From: Bradyrhizobium hereditatis
GTDB lineage: Bacteria; Pseudomonadota; Alphaproteobacteria; Rhizobiales; Xanthobacteraceae
Direction: 5' to 3'
Assembly: GCF_020329435.1 (NCBI RefSeq)
Contig: NZ_JAGKJK010000013.1
Coordinates: 1-64,000 of the forward strand
DNA: 64,000 nucleotides
Shown here piece after piece: positions 30,015-39,523 of the stretch (position 1 is the first letter of the stretch; each line of letters starts with the position of its first letter). The position numbers were made by a program, and so were the translations under genes. The notes under the pieces were generated by a model, which made no database searches, was not told the origin of the DNA, and saw nothing but the letters and a program-made list of their open reading frames with translations.

Positions 30015-31958
30015 ATGTACAACGATTCTCTGTTCAATGCTTTCGCCCGGTCCTTCGAAGCCCGAAGTCAGACCGACATGTCGATGGCGGAATACCTGGA
30101 GTCGTGTCGAACCGATCCGATGCGATATGCCAACGCTGCAGAACGACTACTAGCTGCGATCGGCGAGCCTCAGATGATTGACACGGCCAAGGACCCACGC
30201 CTTGGCCGAATCTTTTTGAATCGCACGATGCGGCTCTATCCGGCCTTCTCCGGTTTCTACGGCATGGAGGATACGATCGAGCGCATCGTCGGATTCTTCC
30301 GTCACGCAGCCCAGGGGCTCGAAGAGCGCAAGCAGATTCTCTATCTGCTCGGACCTGTCGGCGGCGGAAAATCGTCGCTTGCCGAACGCCTCAAGTCGCT
30401 GATGGAAGTTCATCCCATCTATGTGCTGAAGGCCGGCGACGAACTCAGCCCCGTGTTCGAAAGCCCGCTCGGCCTGTTCGATCCGGAATCGCTCGGGCCG
30501 ATGCTCGAGGAAAAGTATGGCATTCCGCGACGACGCCTGAGCGGCCTGATGAGCCCGTGGTGCTATAAGCGCCTCGAAGCTTTCGGCGGTGACATCTCGC
30601 AATTCCGCGTCGCCAAGATCCAGCCGTCGCGGCTCCGTCAGATCGCGATCGCAAAGACCGAGCCGGGCGACGAAAACAATCAGGATATCTCTTCGCTGGT
30701 CGGCAAGGTCGACATCCGCAAGCTGGAGACCTACGCTCAGAACGATCCTGATGCTTACAGCTATTCGGGAGGTCTCAATCGCGCCAATCAGGGCATTCTC
30801 GAATTCGTCGAAATGTTCAAGGCGCCGATCAAGATGCTGCATCCGTTGCTCACGGCAACCCAGGAAGGCAACTACATCGGCACCGAGAATATCGGCGCGA
30901 TCCCGTTCACTGGCATCATTCTCGCTCACTCCAACGAGGCCGAATGGCAGAGCTTCAAGTCCAACAAGAACAATGAAGCCTTCATCGACCGCATCTGCGT
31001 GATCAAGGTGCCGTATGTCCTGCGCGTCACCGAAGAGCAGAAGATCTACGAGAAGCTGATCCAGGGCTCCGAACTCGCCAACGCGCCGTGCGCCCCGGCC
31101 ACGCTGGAGACGATGGCGCGCTTCTCGGTGATGTCGCGGCTGCGCAAGCACGAGAACTCGACCATATTCGCCAAGATGCGGATCTACGACGGTGAAAGCC
31201 TGAAGGAATCCGATCCGAAGGCGCGCAGCGTCCAGGAATACAGGGATGCTGCCGGCGTCGATGAGGGCATGGACGGCGTTTCGACCCGCTTCGCCTTCAA
31301 GGTGCTCGCGGCGACGTTCAACCACGACACCAATGAAGTCGGTGCCGACGCGGTCCATCTGATGTACACGCTCGAGCAGGCGATCCGGCGCGAGCAGCTG
31401 CCCGACGAGGTCGAGAAGCGTTACCTCGAATTCATCAAGGCCGAGCTGGCGCCGCGCTATGCCGAGTTCATCGGGAACGAGATCCAGAAGGCGTATCTGG
31501 AATCCTATGCGGATTACGGCCAGAACCTGTTCGATCGCTACGTCGATTATGCCGACGCCTGGATCGAAGATCAGGACTTCAAGGATCCCGACACTGGACA
31601 ACTGCTCGATCGCGAGCTGCTCAATCAGGAGCTGACCAAGATCGAAAAGCCGGCGGGCATCGCCAATCCGAAGGACTTCCGCAACGAGGTCGTCAAGTTC
31701 TCGCTGCGCTCGCGCGCCCAGAACGCCGGCAAGAACCCGGCCTGGACCAGCTACGAGAAGATTCGCGAAGTGATCGAAAAGCGGATATTCTCCCAGGTCG
31801 AGGACCTGCTTCCGGTGATCTCGTTCGGCTCGAAGAAAGACGGCGAGACCGAAAAGAAGCACGGCGAGTTTGTCGCCCGCATGGTCGAGCGCGGCTATAC
31901 CGAGCGGCAAGTCCGCCGGTTGGTCGAGTGGTACATGCGCGTGAAACAGGCAGGCTGA
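30015..31958 (+). CDS. prkA: PrkA family serine protein kinase (AAA+ type)
   Basis: A 647-residue protein of the PrkA/YeaG family, an AAA+-like ATPase with a kinase-related C-terminal part. The start MYNDSLFNAFARSFE is preferred: GGAGAG lies 7 bases upstream, and residues before it lack family character. The ATP-binding loop LGPVGGGKSS has Lys119. The conserved blocks GGLNRANQGILEFVEMFKAP and ATQEGNYIGTENIGAIPF follow. It is the first gene of a module with DUF444 (13-bp gap) and SpoVR, a trio conserved in proteobacteria and tied to stress and stationary phase (yeaG-yeaH-ycgB in E. coli). Confidence 0.95.
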   Translation: MYNDSLFNAFARSFEARSQTDMSMAEYLESCRTDPMRYANAAERLLAAIGEPQMIDTAKDPRLGRIFLNRTMRLYPAFSGFYGMEDTIERIVGFFRHAAQGLEERKQILYLLGPVGGGKSSLAERLKSLMEVHPIYVLKAGDELSPVFESPLGLFDPESLGPMLEEKYGIPRRRLSGLMSPWCYKRLEAFGGDISQFRVAKIQPSRLRQIAIAKTEPGDENNQDISSLVGKVDIRKLETYAQNDPDAYSYSGGLNRANQGILEFVEMFKAPIKMLHPLLTATQEGNYIGTENIGAIPFTGIILAHSNEAEWQSFKSNKNNEAFIDRICVIKVPYVLRVTEEQKIYEKLIQGSELANAPCAPATLETMARFSVMSRLRKHENSTIFAKMRIYDGESLKESDPKARSVQEYRDAAGVDEGMDGVSTRFAFKVLAATFNHDTNEVGADAVHLMYTLEQAIRREQLPDEVEKRYLEFIKAELAPRYAEFIGNEIQKAYLESYADYGQNLFDRYVDYADAWIEDQDFKDPDTGQLLDRELLNQELTKIEKPAGIANPKDFRNEVVKFSLRSRAQNAGKNPAWTSYEKIREVIEKRIFSQVEDLLPVISFGSKKDGETEKKHGEFVARMVERGYTERQVRRLVEWYMRVKQAG

Positions 31959-31971
31959 GGCGGATGAGACC

Positions 31972-33252
31972 GTGGCAATTCACATCGTTGACCGGCGCCT
32001 GAATCCAGGCAGCAAGAGTCTCGAAAATCGCCAGCGCTTTTTGCGTCGAGCCAAGGCGCTGGTTCAAGGGGCGGTGAAGAAGTCGTCGCAGGACCGGGAC
32101 ATCAAGGACGTCCTGGAAGGCGGCGAGGTCAGCGTCCCGATCGACGGCATGGACGAGCCGCGCTTTCGTCGCGAGGGCGGCACGCGCGACATGGTGTTGC
32201 CTGGCAACAAGAAGTTCGTCGAGGGCGACATCCTGCCGCGGCCGAACCAGGGCGGTGGCAGGGGTGGAAGGCAGGCCGGCGAGGGCGACAGTGAGGATAC
32301 GTTCCGCTTCGTGCTCAGCCGCGACGAGTTTGTCGACCTGTTCCTGGACGACCTGGAGCTGCCCGATCTCGCCAAGCGCAAGCTGGCCGAGGTCGAAAGC
32401 GAAGGCATCCGCCGCGCGGGTTACTCGACGTCCGGCTCGCCCGCTAATATTTCGGTGAGCCGGACGGTAAGTCGTGCGTTGGCGCGGCGCGTCGCGCTGC
32501 GGCGACCGCGGCCGGAGGCGCTGGCGGAACTCGAGGCCGAGCTTGAGAATTGCAGCGAGGCGCGCCGCGCCGAGCTCCTGGCCGAGATTGAGGCCTTGAA
32601 GGCGAAGATCAAGCGGATCCCCTTCATCGATCCGATCGACATCCGCTACCGGCGCTTCGAGACCGTGCCGAAGCCGGTGGCGCAGGCGGTCATGTTTTGC
32701 CTGATGGACGTCTCGGGTTCGATGACCGAGCATATGAAGGATCTCGCCAAGCGTTTCTATATGCTGCTCTACGTGTTCCTGAAGCGGCGCTACCGTCATG
32801 TCGAGATTGTTTTCATCCGGCATACCGACCGTGCCGAGGAGGTCGACGAGCAGACGTTCTTCTACGGACCGGCTTCCGGCGGCACGCTGGTGTCGAGTGC
32901 GCTGCAGGCGATGCATGATATCGTGCGCACCCGATTCCGCCCGGCGGACTGGAACATCTATGCCGCGCAGGCGTCCGACGGCGACAATTCCTATGCGGAC
33001 GGCGAGGTCGCCGGTCGGCTTCTGACGGACATGATCCTGCCGGTCACCCAGTTCTTTGCCTATCTGGAAGTCGGCCAGGAAAACGGTCTATCCTACGAAA
33101 TGCCCAATTCGGCGCTCTGGACTCTCTACGACGGCCTGCGCGCCAATGGCGCTCCGCTATCGATGCGCAAGGTCAACGAACGCAGCGAGATCTTCCCGGT
33201 GTTCCACGATCTCTTCCAGCGTCGGGGTCCGCAGGAAAGGACCGCATCATGA
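31972..33252 (+). CDS. YeaH/YhbH family protein (DUF444)
   Basis: A 426-residue protein beginning MAIHIVDRRLNPGSKSLENR from a GTG codon 13 bases after prkA. A charged N-terminal half is followed by a von Willebrand A-like domain with FCLMDVSGSMTEHMKD, a MIDAS-type DxSxS metal site, and SGGTLVSSAL. YeaH partners with the PrkA/YeaG kinase in other bacteria. The stop overlaps the SpoVR start by ATGA. Cytoplasmic; the exact role is not known. Confidence 0.93.
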   Translation: MAIHIVDRRLNPGSKSLENRQRFLRRAKALVQGAVKKSSQDRDIKDVLEGGEVSVPIDGMDEPRFRREGGTRDMVLPGNKKFVEGDILPRPNQGGGRGGRQAGEGDSEDTFRFVLSRDEFVDLFLDDLELPDLAKRKLAEVESEGIRRAGYSTSGSPANISVSRTVSRALARRVALRRPRPEALAELEAELENCSEARRAELLAEIEALKAKIKRIPFIDPIDIRYRRFETVPKPVAQAVMFCLMDVSGSMTEHMKDLAKRFYMLLYVFLKRRYRHVEIVFIRHTDRAEEVDEQTFFYGPASGGTLVSSALQAMHDIVRTRFRPADWNIYAAQASDGDNSYADGEVAGRLLTDMILPVTQFFAYLEVGQENGLSYEMPNSALWTLYDGLRANGAPLSMRKVNERSEIFPVFHDLFQRRGPQERTAS

Positions 33253-34793
33253 CCGCGACCGATCAGTTGCTGTTTCAGGGCGCTGACTGGGATTTCCGGA
33301 CGCTGCAGCGCATCTGCGACGCCTGCGAGGAGGTGGCTAGGGACGAACTAAAGCTCGACGTCTACCCCAACCAGATCGAAGTCATCACCGCCGAGCAGAT
33401 GCTGGACGCCTATTCATCCGTCGGCATGCCGCTGTTCTACAAGCACTGGTCATTCGGCAAGCACTTTGCCTTTCAGGAGGCGTCCTATCGCAAGGGGTTG
33501 ATGGGGCTGGCCTACGAGATCGTCATCAATTCCTCGCCGTGCATTTCCTACCTGATGGAGGAAAACACCGCGACGATGCAGGCGCTCGTCATCGCGCATG
33601 CCGCCTTCGGTCATAACCATTTCTTCAAGAACAATTATCTGTTCAAGCAATGGACCGACGCCGACGGCATTCTCGACTATCTCGAATTCGCCAAGCGCTA
33701 TGTGGCGCATTGCGAGGAACGCCACGGCCGGATGGCGGTCGAGCACACGCTCGATGCCGCGCACGCCCTGATGTCGCATGGCATCGATCGTTATCCCGGC
33801 AAGAAAAGTCTCGATCTTCGCGCGGAAGAGAAGCGGGCGGGCAGGCGCCGTGCCCACGAGGAGAGGGAGTTCAATGATCTGTGGCGCACCGTTCCGACCG
33901 GCCCCGCAAAGACCAGCGCGATACTGGACGTCGAGCGCCGCCGCAAGATGCTCGGTCTGCCCCAGGAAAACCTGCTGTATTTCCTCGAGAAGACGGCGCC
34001 GCGGCTGAAGCCCTGGCAACGCGAGATACTGCGGATTGTGCGGCACATCGCGCAGTATTTCTATCCGCAGAGCCAGACCAAGGTGATGAACGAGGGCACT
34101 GCGACCTACGTTCACTACCGCATCATGAGCCGTCTGCACGAGCAGGGACGGCTGACCGACGGGAATTTCCTCGAATTCCTGCAGTCGCACACCAACGTCG
34201 TATTCCAGCCCGAATTCGACGATCCGCGCTATTCCGGCTTCAACCCGTATGCGCTGGGATTTGCGATGATGCAGGACATCGAGCGCATCGTCACCGATCC
34301 CGAAGACGAAGACCGCGAATGGTTCCCCGACATTGCCGGCACCGGCGACGCGATGGGTGTGCTCCGCGACATCTGGGCCAACTATCGCGATGAGAGCTTC
34401 ATCAGCCAATACTTAAGTCCGCGCCTGATGCGGCACTTCCGCATGTTCCATCTGCACGATGATCCGGAGGAGCGGTCCGGCATCCTGGTCGATGCGATCC
34501 ACAACGAACGGGGCTATCGCCGGCTGCGCCGCGAACTGGCCCGGCAATATGATGTCGGCTACATCGACGCGAACATCGAAGTCGTCGATGTCGACCTTGC
34601 CGGCGACCGCCGCCTGATGCTGCGCCATACCGTGGTGAAGGGAGCCCAGCTCAGCGAAGCCGACACCAAGCGCGTGCTGCAGCATCTGGCCGACCTCTGG
34701 ACCTATGACGTGTCGCTGGTCGAGAGCGATGCGTCCGGCACGGTCCTGAAGGAATATGTCGCGCACCCGCGCAACATCGCCGTGGCGGCGTAG
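33249..34793 (+). CDS. SpoVR family protein
   Basis: A 514-residue homolog of Bacillus SpoVR and E. coli YcgB. Family blocks are YPNQIEVITAEQMLDAYSS, YKHWSFGKHFAFQE, MEENTATMQALVIAHAAFGHNHFF and MNEGTATYVHYRIMSRL. The Glu and His residues in MQALVIAHAAFGHNHF and VMNEGTATYVHY suggest a metal-dependent enzyme, but its reaction is unproven. It is co-translated with DUF444 (ATGA overlap) and ends the prkA module. Confidence 0.94.
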   Translation: MTATDQLLFQGADWDFRTLQRICDACEEVARDELKLDVYPNQIEVITAEQMLDAYSSVGMPLFYKHWSFGKHFAFQEASYRKGLMGLAYEIVINSSPCISYLMEENTATMQALVIAHAAFGHNHFFKNNYLFKQWTDADGILDYLEFAKRYVAHCEERHGRMAVEHTLDAAHALMSHGIDRYPGKKSLDLRAEEKRAGRRRAHEEREFNDLWRTVPTGPAKTSAILDVERRRKMLGLPQENLLYFLEKTAPRLKPWQREILRIVRHIAQYFYPQSQTKVMNEGTATYVHYRIMSRLHEQGRLTDGNFLEFLQSHTNVVFQPEFDDPRYSGFNPYALGFAMMQDIERIVTDPEDEDREWFPDIAGTGDAMGVLRDIWANYRDESFISQYLSPRLMRHFRMFHLHDDPEERSGILVDAIHNERGYRRLRRELARQYDVGYIDANIEVVDVDLAGDRRLMLRHTVVKGAQLSEADTKRVLQHLADLWTYDVSLVESDASGTVLKEYVAHPRNIAVAA

Positions 34794-34851
34794 CCAACTC
34801 TACTGCTGCTCCCTCACGATGGGGCTTTTAGCAAGCTTTGACGCGGTAGAG

Positions 34852-35907
34852 CTAGCGCAGGCTGGCGTTGATCTTTTCCAGCGCCGCGCTGCCGGGGCAG
34901 AGATCCTCGGCTTCCAGCTTGTTGAGCGGCGTCTCGACCGTGTCGAGATGCGTGTGCAGGTCTTCCGCGTCAGGATCGACATAGAGAAGCCCGGTGACCA
35001 CCTGGCCCTTGGCGGCGTGCTTTTGCAGGAAGGTCATCGCTGCGAGCCGGTCGCTGGCATCGTAATCGGCGTCGATCTTGCGCAGCGCCAGCCGCGTGCC
35101 GTCATGCTGCTCGACCACCTGTACCGTCCCCGGCGAGTAATCGACCGTGATCGGATCGCGGCCGGTGAGCACGTCGAGGCGGTTCACCGCATCATTGTGC
35201 TCGCGAACGTAATCAAAGCTCTTGGTCGAGCCGGCGTGATTGTTGAAGGCGATGCAGGGGCTGATGACGTCGATGAAGGAGGCGCCCTTGTGGCGGATCG
35301 CGGCGGCGATCAGCGGCACCAGCTGGGTCTTGTCGCCGGAGAAGCTGCGTGCCACGAAGCTGGCGCCGAGTTGCAGCGCGATCGCCACGAGATCAATGGC
35401 GTTATCGGTGTTCATCACGCCCTTCTTCGACTTCGAGCCGCGGTCGGCGGTCGCCGAGAACTGGCCCTTGGTCAGCCCATACACGCCATTGTTCTCGACG
35501 ATGTAGGTCATGTTGACGCCGCGACGGATCGAATGCGCGAACTGGCCGAAGCCGATCGAGGCGCTGTCGCCGTCACCGGAGACGCCGAGATAGATCAGGT
35601 CGCGGTTGGCGAGGTTGGCGCCCGTCAAAACCGACGGCATGCGGCCGTGCACCGAGTTGAAGCCGTGCGAATTGCCGAGGAAGTAGTCCGGCGTCTTCGA
35701 CGAGCAGCCGATGCCGGAAATCTTCGCCACCCGATGCGGCTCGATCGACAGCTCGAAGCAGGCCTCGATGATGGAAGCCGTGATCGAGTCGTGGCCGCAG
35801 CCGGCGCACAGGGTCGAAATCTTGCCTTCGTAGTCGCGGTGGGTATAGCCGAGATCGTTCTTCTTCAGGCCGGGATGATGGAACTTGGGTTTTGCGATGT
35901 AGGTCAT
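34852..35907 (-). CDS. 2-oxoacid:ferredoxin oxidoreductase, beta subunit
   Basis: The thiamine-diphosphate subunit of a KorAB-type enzyme that oxidatively decarboxylates a 2-oxoacid, probably 2-oxoglutarate, reducing ferredoxin. In 351 residues it has CAGCGHDSI near the N-terminus, GIGCSSKTPDYFLG, the ThDP motif GDGDSASIGFGQ and ENNGVYGLTKGQFS. The start overlaps the alpha subunit stop by 4 bases. The substrate is inferred from family; pyruvate or branched oxoacids cannot be excluded. Confidence 0.92.
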   Translation of the reverse strand: MTYIAKPKFHHPGLKKNDLGYTHRDYEGKISTLCAGCGHDSITASIIEACFELSIEPHRVAKISGIGCSSKTPDYFLGNSHGFNSVHGRMPSVLTGANLANRDLIYLGVSGDGDSASIGFGQFAHSIRRGVNMTYIVENNGVYGLTKGQFSATADRGSKSKKGVMNTDNAIDLVAIALQLGASFVARSFSGDKTQLVPLIAAAIRHKGASFIDVISPCIAFNNHAGSTKSFDYVREHNDAVNRLDVLTGRDPITVDYSPGTVQVVEQHDGTRLALRKIDADYDASDRLAAMTFLQKHAAKGQVVTGLLYVDPDAEDLHTHLDTVETPLNKLEAEDLCPGSAALEKINASLR

Positions 35908-37754
35908 GACACGGCCTTGCGGAGAGGCGTCACCTTCAGGTGGTCCTGATGGTCGCCGATGGCGTTGGCGATGAAGCGGGCGGTGATAGGCGTGCCGTCA
36001 TAGTGCAGGATCGGCACCAGCCGGACCGGATCGATGCCGTTCTCGTTAACGATCAACTGCCGCAACTGGGCATCGCGGTTCTGCTCGACGACGTAAACGA
36101 AATCATGGTCGGCGATGAAGCTCGCCACGCTGGAGTGGAACGGGAAAGCGCGGATGCGCATGCGGTCGAGCTGGTGGCCGCGCGCTTCCAACAGCCCGAT
36201 CGCCTCGTCCATCGCGGGCGCGGTCGAGCCGAAATAGATCACGCCGTATTTGGTCGGCTTGGCGGCGTTGGCCTGCAACGGCCGCGGCACCAGGTCCTGC
36301 GCGGTCTCGAACTTGCGCACCAGGCGCTGCATGTTGTCGGCGTAGATCGCGCCTTCTTCCGAATAGCGCGCGTAGCGGTCGCGCGAGGTGCCGCGCGTGA
36401 AGAACGAGCCCTTGGTTGGGTGCGTGCCGGGATAGGTGCGATAGGGAATGCCGTCGCCGTCGACATCGAGGTAACGGCCGAAATCGCGACCGGGTTCGTC
36501 GAGCATCGCTGCCGTCATGACCTTGCCGCGATCATACTGCCTGCCGTCATCCCATTTCAGCGGCCGGCAAAGGCGATGGTTCATGCCGATGTCGAGGTCG
36601 AGCATCAAGAAGATCGTGGTCTGCAGCCGGTCGGCGAGATCGAACGACTGCGCCGCGAATTCGAATGCTTCGGCCGGATCTTCCGGGAACAGCAGGACAT
36701 GCTTGGTGTCGCCATGCGAAGCATAGGCGCAGGCGATGATGTCGCATTGCTGGGTGCGCGTCGGCATGCCCGTCGATGGGCCGGCGCGCTGAATATTCAT
36801 GATCACGGCCGGGATTTCCGCAAAATATGAGAGGCCGATGAACTCCGTCATCAAGGAGATGCCGGGACCGGAGGTGGCAGTGAAGGCCCGCGCGCCATTC
36901 CAGGAGGCGCCGATCACGATGCCGATCGAGGCGAGCTCGTCTTCGCCCTGCACGATGGCGTATTTCGCCTTGCCGGTCTTGGGATCATGCCGCAGCTTCT
37001 TGCAGTGGCTGGTGAAAGCCTCCGCCACCGACGAGGACGGCGTGATGGGATACCAGGCGCAGACGGTGGCTCCGCCATAGACCGCACCGAGCGCGGCCGC
37101 GCTGTTGCCTTCCATGAAGATGCGGTCGCCGACCTTGTCGGATTTCTTTACCTGCAGCCCGATCGGGCATTTCAGGTTCTGCAGCGCCCAGTCGCGGCCG
37201 AGATGCAGCGCGTGCACGTTCGACGACAGGAGCTTTTCCTTGGTCTTGTACTGCTCGCCGATCAGCTGCTCGATCAGCTTCGGATCCATGTCAAGCAGCG
37301 CACAGAGCGCCCCGAGATAGATGATGTTCTTGAACAGCTGGCGCTGGCGCGGGTCGGTGTAGGTCGAGTTGGTGATCGCGGTCAGCGGCACGCCGATCAC
37401 GGTGATGTCGCTGCGAAACTTCGACGACGGCATCGGCTTGGTCGAATCGTAGAACAGGTAACCGCCGGGTTCGATCGAGGCGACGTCCTTGTCCCAGGTC
37501 TGCGGGTTCATCGCCACCATCATGTCGACGCCGCCGCGGGCGCCGAGATGGCCGGCCTCGGTGACGCGCACCTCGTACCAGGTCGGCAGGCCCTGGATAT
37601 TGGAGGGGAAGATGTTGCGCGGGGAAACCGGCACGCCGTGGCGCAGGATCGAACGCGCGAACAGTTCGTTGGCGCTCGCCGAACCCGAGCCGTTGACGTT
37701 GGCGAAGCGGACGACGAAGTCGTTTACGCTGCTGATCGGGCTTTGGTCGGGCAC
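35904..37754 (-). CDS. 2-oxoacid:acceptor oxidoreductase, alpha subunit (gamma-alpha fusion)
   Basis: A 616-residue partner of the beta subunit. The N-terminal gamma domain (RFANVNGSGSASANELF, GARGGVDMMVAMNPQTWDKD) is joined to the alpha domain (MEGNSAAALGAVYGGATVCA, WYPITPSSSVAEAF, GPGISLMTEFIGLSYFAEIP), the usual KorA layout. The GTG at 37752-37754 (VPDQSPISSVND) is the likely start. It overlaps the upstream FAD-protein gene by 31 bases, since upstream residues in this frame belong to that gene in another phase. The two-subunit form lacks its own ferredoxin domain, which the neighbour supplies. Confidence 0.92.
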   Translation of the reverse strand: MPDQSPISSVNDFVVRFANVNGSGSASANELFARSILRHGVPVSPRNIFPSNIQGLPTWYEVRVTEAGHLGARGGVDMMVAMNPQTWDKDVASIEPGGYLFYDSTKPMPSSKFRSDITVIGVPLTAITNSTYTDPRQRQLFKNIIYLGALCALLDMDPKLIEQLIGEQYKTKEKLLSSNVHALHLGRDWALQNLKCPIGLQVKKSDKVGDRIFMEGNSAAALGAVYGGATVCAWYPITPSSSVAEAFTSHCKKLRHDPKTGKAKYAIVQGEDELASIGIVIGASWNGARAFTATSGPGISLMTEFIGLSYFAEIPAVIMNIQRAGPSTGMPTRTQQCDIIACAYASHGDTKHVLLFPEDPAEAFEFAAQSFDLADRLQTTIFLMLDLDIGMNHRLCRPLKWDDGRQYDRGKVMTAAMLDEPGRDFGRYLDVDGDGIPYRTYPGTHPTKGSFFTRGTSRDRYARYSEEGAIYADNMQRLVRKFETAQDLVPRPLQANAAKPTKYGVIYFGSTAPAMDEAIGLLEARGHQLDRMRIRAFPFHSSVASFIADHDFVYVVEQNRDAQLRQLIVNENGIDPVRLVPILHYDGTPITARFIANAIGDHQDHLKVTPLRKAVS

Positions 37755-39523
37755 GTTGAACCTGCGTGAGTCATATCGATGAGATACTTTTGCATGTCCC
37801 AGGCGCCGGTCGGACAGCGCTCGGCACACAGCCCGCAATGCAGGCAAACGTCCTCGTCCTTAACCATGACGCGGCCGGTCTTGAGACCTTCGGCGACATA
37901 AAGCGCCTGGTCGTGATGCGGCGAGGGCGCCTTCAGCCGCTGCCGCAGATCCGCTTCCTCGCCGTTCTCTGTGAACGTGATGCAGTCCATCGGGCAAATG
38001 TCGACGCAGGCGTCGCATTCGATGCAGGCAGGCGCCGAGAACACAGTCTGCACGTCGCAGTTCAGGCAGCGCTGCGCCTCGCCAAGCGCCAGCTTGACGT
38101 CATAGCCGAGCTCGACCTCGGCCTTGATGTCCTTCAGCGCGATCACCTTGTCGCGATGTGGCACCTTGAAGCGCTTGTCGCCGGAGATATCGTTGTCGTA
38201 GCTCCACTCGTGGATGCCCATCTTTTGCGAGGTGACTTGCACTTCGGGAAGCGGACGGTCGTTGATGTCTTCGCCCGACAGCATCTTGTGGATCGACAGC
38301 GCAGCGTCATGGCCATGCGCCACCGCCCAAATGATGTTCTTCGGGCCGAAGGCGGCGTCGCCGCCGAAGAACACCTTCGGGTTGGTCGACACAAACGTCT
38401 TCGGATCGACCTGCGGCATGTTCCACTTGTCGAACTCGATGCCGCAGTCGCGCTCGATCCAGGGGAACGCGTTCTCCTGGCCGACCGCGACCAAGACGTC
38501 ATCGCAGGGGATGGTCTGGTCCGGTTCACCTGAAGGAACAAGATTGCGGCGGCCCTTGGCGTCGTATTCGGCCTTCACCTTCTGGAAGGTGACGCCGATG
38601 AGCTTGCCGGCTACGTGCTTGAATGCGATCGGCACCATGTAATTGAGGATCGGAATATCCTCGTGAATGGCGTCCTCCTTCTCCCAGGGGCTCGCCTTCA
38701 TCTCATCAAAGCCGGAACGGACGATTACCTTGACGTCCGCGCCACCAAGCCGGCGCGCAGTGCGGCAGCAATCCATCGCGGTGTTGCCGCCGCCGAGCAC
38801 GATCACGCGGCGGCCGATCTTCTCGACATGGCCGAACGAGACTGAAGCCAGCCATTCAATGCCGATATGGATGTTGGCGGCAGCTTCCTTGCGACCGGGA
38901 ATGTCGAGCTCGCGGCCGCGCGGCGCGCCTGAACCGATGAAGATCGCGTCGTAATTTTCAGCTAGCAGCTTCTTGAGACTGTCGATGCGATGGCCGGCCT
39001 TGAACTCGACGCCGAGGCCCAGGATATAGCCGGTCTCCTCATCGATGACGGTATCGGGCAGGCGGAATTTCGGAATCTGGCTCCGCATCATGCCACCCGC
39101 CTTCGGATCGGAATCGAACACGGTGCAGTGATAACCAAGCGGTGCGAGATCGCGCGCTACTGTAAGAGAGGCAGGACCGCCACCGACCAGCGCGATGCGC
39201 TTGCCGTTCTTGGCGACCGGCTTCGGTAAGCGGAGCCTGATGTCGTCCTTGAAGTCGGCGGCGACGCGCTTCAGGCGGCAGATGGCAACCGGATTCTCCT
39301 CGACACGGCCGCGGCGGCACGCCGGCTCGCATGGACGATCGCAGGTGCGTCCCAGGATTCCGGGAAACACATTGGATTTCCAGTTGATCATATAGGCGTC
39401 GCTATAACGCCCCTCGGCAATCAGACGAATGTATTCGGGAACCGGCGTGTGTGCGGGGCAGGCCCATTGGCAATCGACCACCTTGTGAAAGTAGTCTGGC
39501 GCCGAGATGTCAGTCGGTTTCAT
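37724..39523 (-). CDS. FAD-dependent oxidoreductase with 4Fe-4S ferredoxin domain
   Basis: A 599-residue GltD-like flavoprotein. The N-terminal Cys region (CQWACPAHTPVPEYIRLI, GRTCDRPCEPACRRG) is expected to bind a 4Fe-4S cluster. FAD and NAD(P) sites follow (ALVGGGPASLTVARDL, IVLGGGNTAMDCCRTARRLG). The C-terminus has two 4Fe-4S motifs (CIECDACVDICPMDC and CLHCGLCAERCPTGA). AAGG about 6 bases upstream supports the ATG at 39521-39523; a longer frame reaches 39553. Directly upstream of KorA and overlapping it, it likely exchanges electrons between NAD(P)H and the ferredoxin-type oxidoreductase. Confidence 0.88.
   Translation of the reverse strand: MKPTDISAPDYFHKVVDCQWACPAHTPVPEYIRLIAEGRYSDAYMINWKSNVFPGILGRTCDRPCEPACRRGRVEENPVAICRLKRVAADFKDDIRLRLPKPVAKNGKRIALVGGGPASLTVARDLAPLGYHCTVFDSDPKAGGMMRSQIPKFRLPDTVIDEETGYILGLGVEFKAGHRIDSLKKLLAENYDAIFIGSGAPRGRELDIPGRKEAAANIHIGIEWLASVSFGHVEKIGRRVIVLGGGNTAMDCCRTARRLGGADVKVIVRSGFDEMKASPWEKEDAIHEDIPILNYMVPIAFKHVAGKLIGVTFQKVKAEYDAKGRRNLVPSGEPDQTIPCDDVLVAVGQENAFPWIERDCGIEFDKWNMPQVDPKTFVSTNPKVFFGGDAAFGPKNIIWAVAHGHDAALSIHKMLSGEDINDRPLPEVQVTSQKMGIHEWSYDNDISGDKRFKVPHRDKVIALKDIKAEVELGYDVKLALGEAQRCLNCDVQTVFSAPACIECDACVDICPMDCITFTENGEEADLRQRLKAPSPHHDQALYVAEGLKTGRVMVKDEDVCLHCGLCAERCPTGAWDMQKYLIDMTHAGSTCPTKARSAA

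Noticed and set aside
30150..31910. 586-codon minus-strand frame antisense to prkA
   Set aside because: prkA has complete family motifs on the plus strand; the antisense frame has no recognisable protein and no ribosome site.
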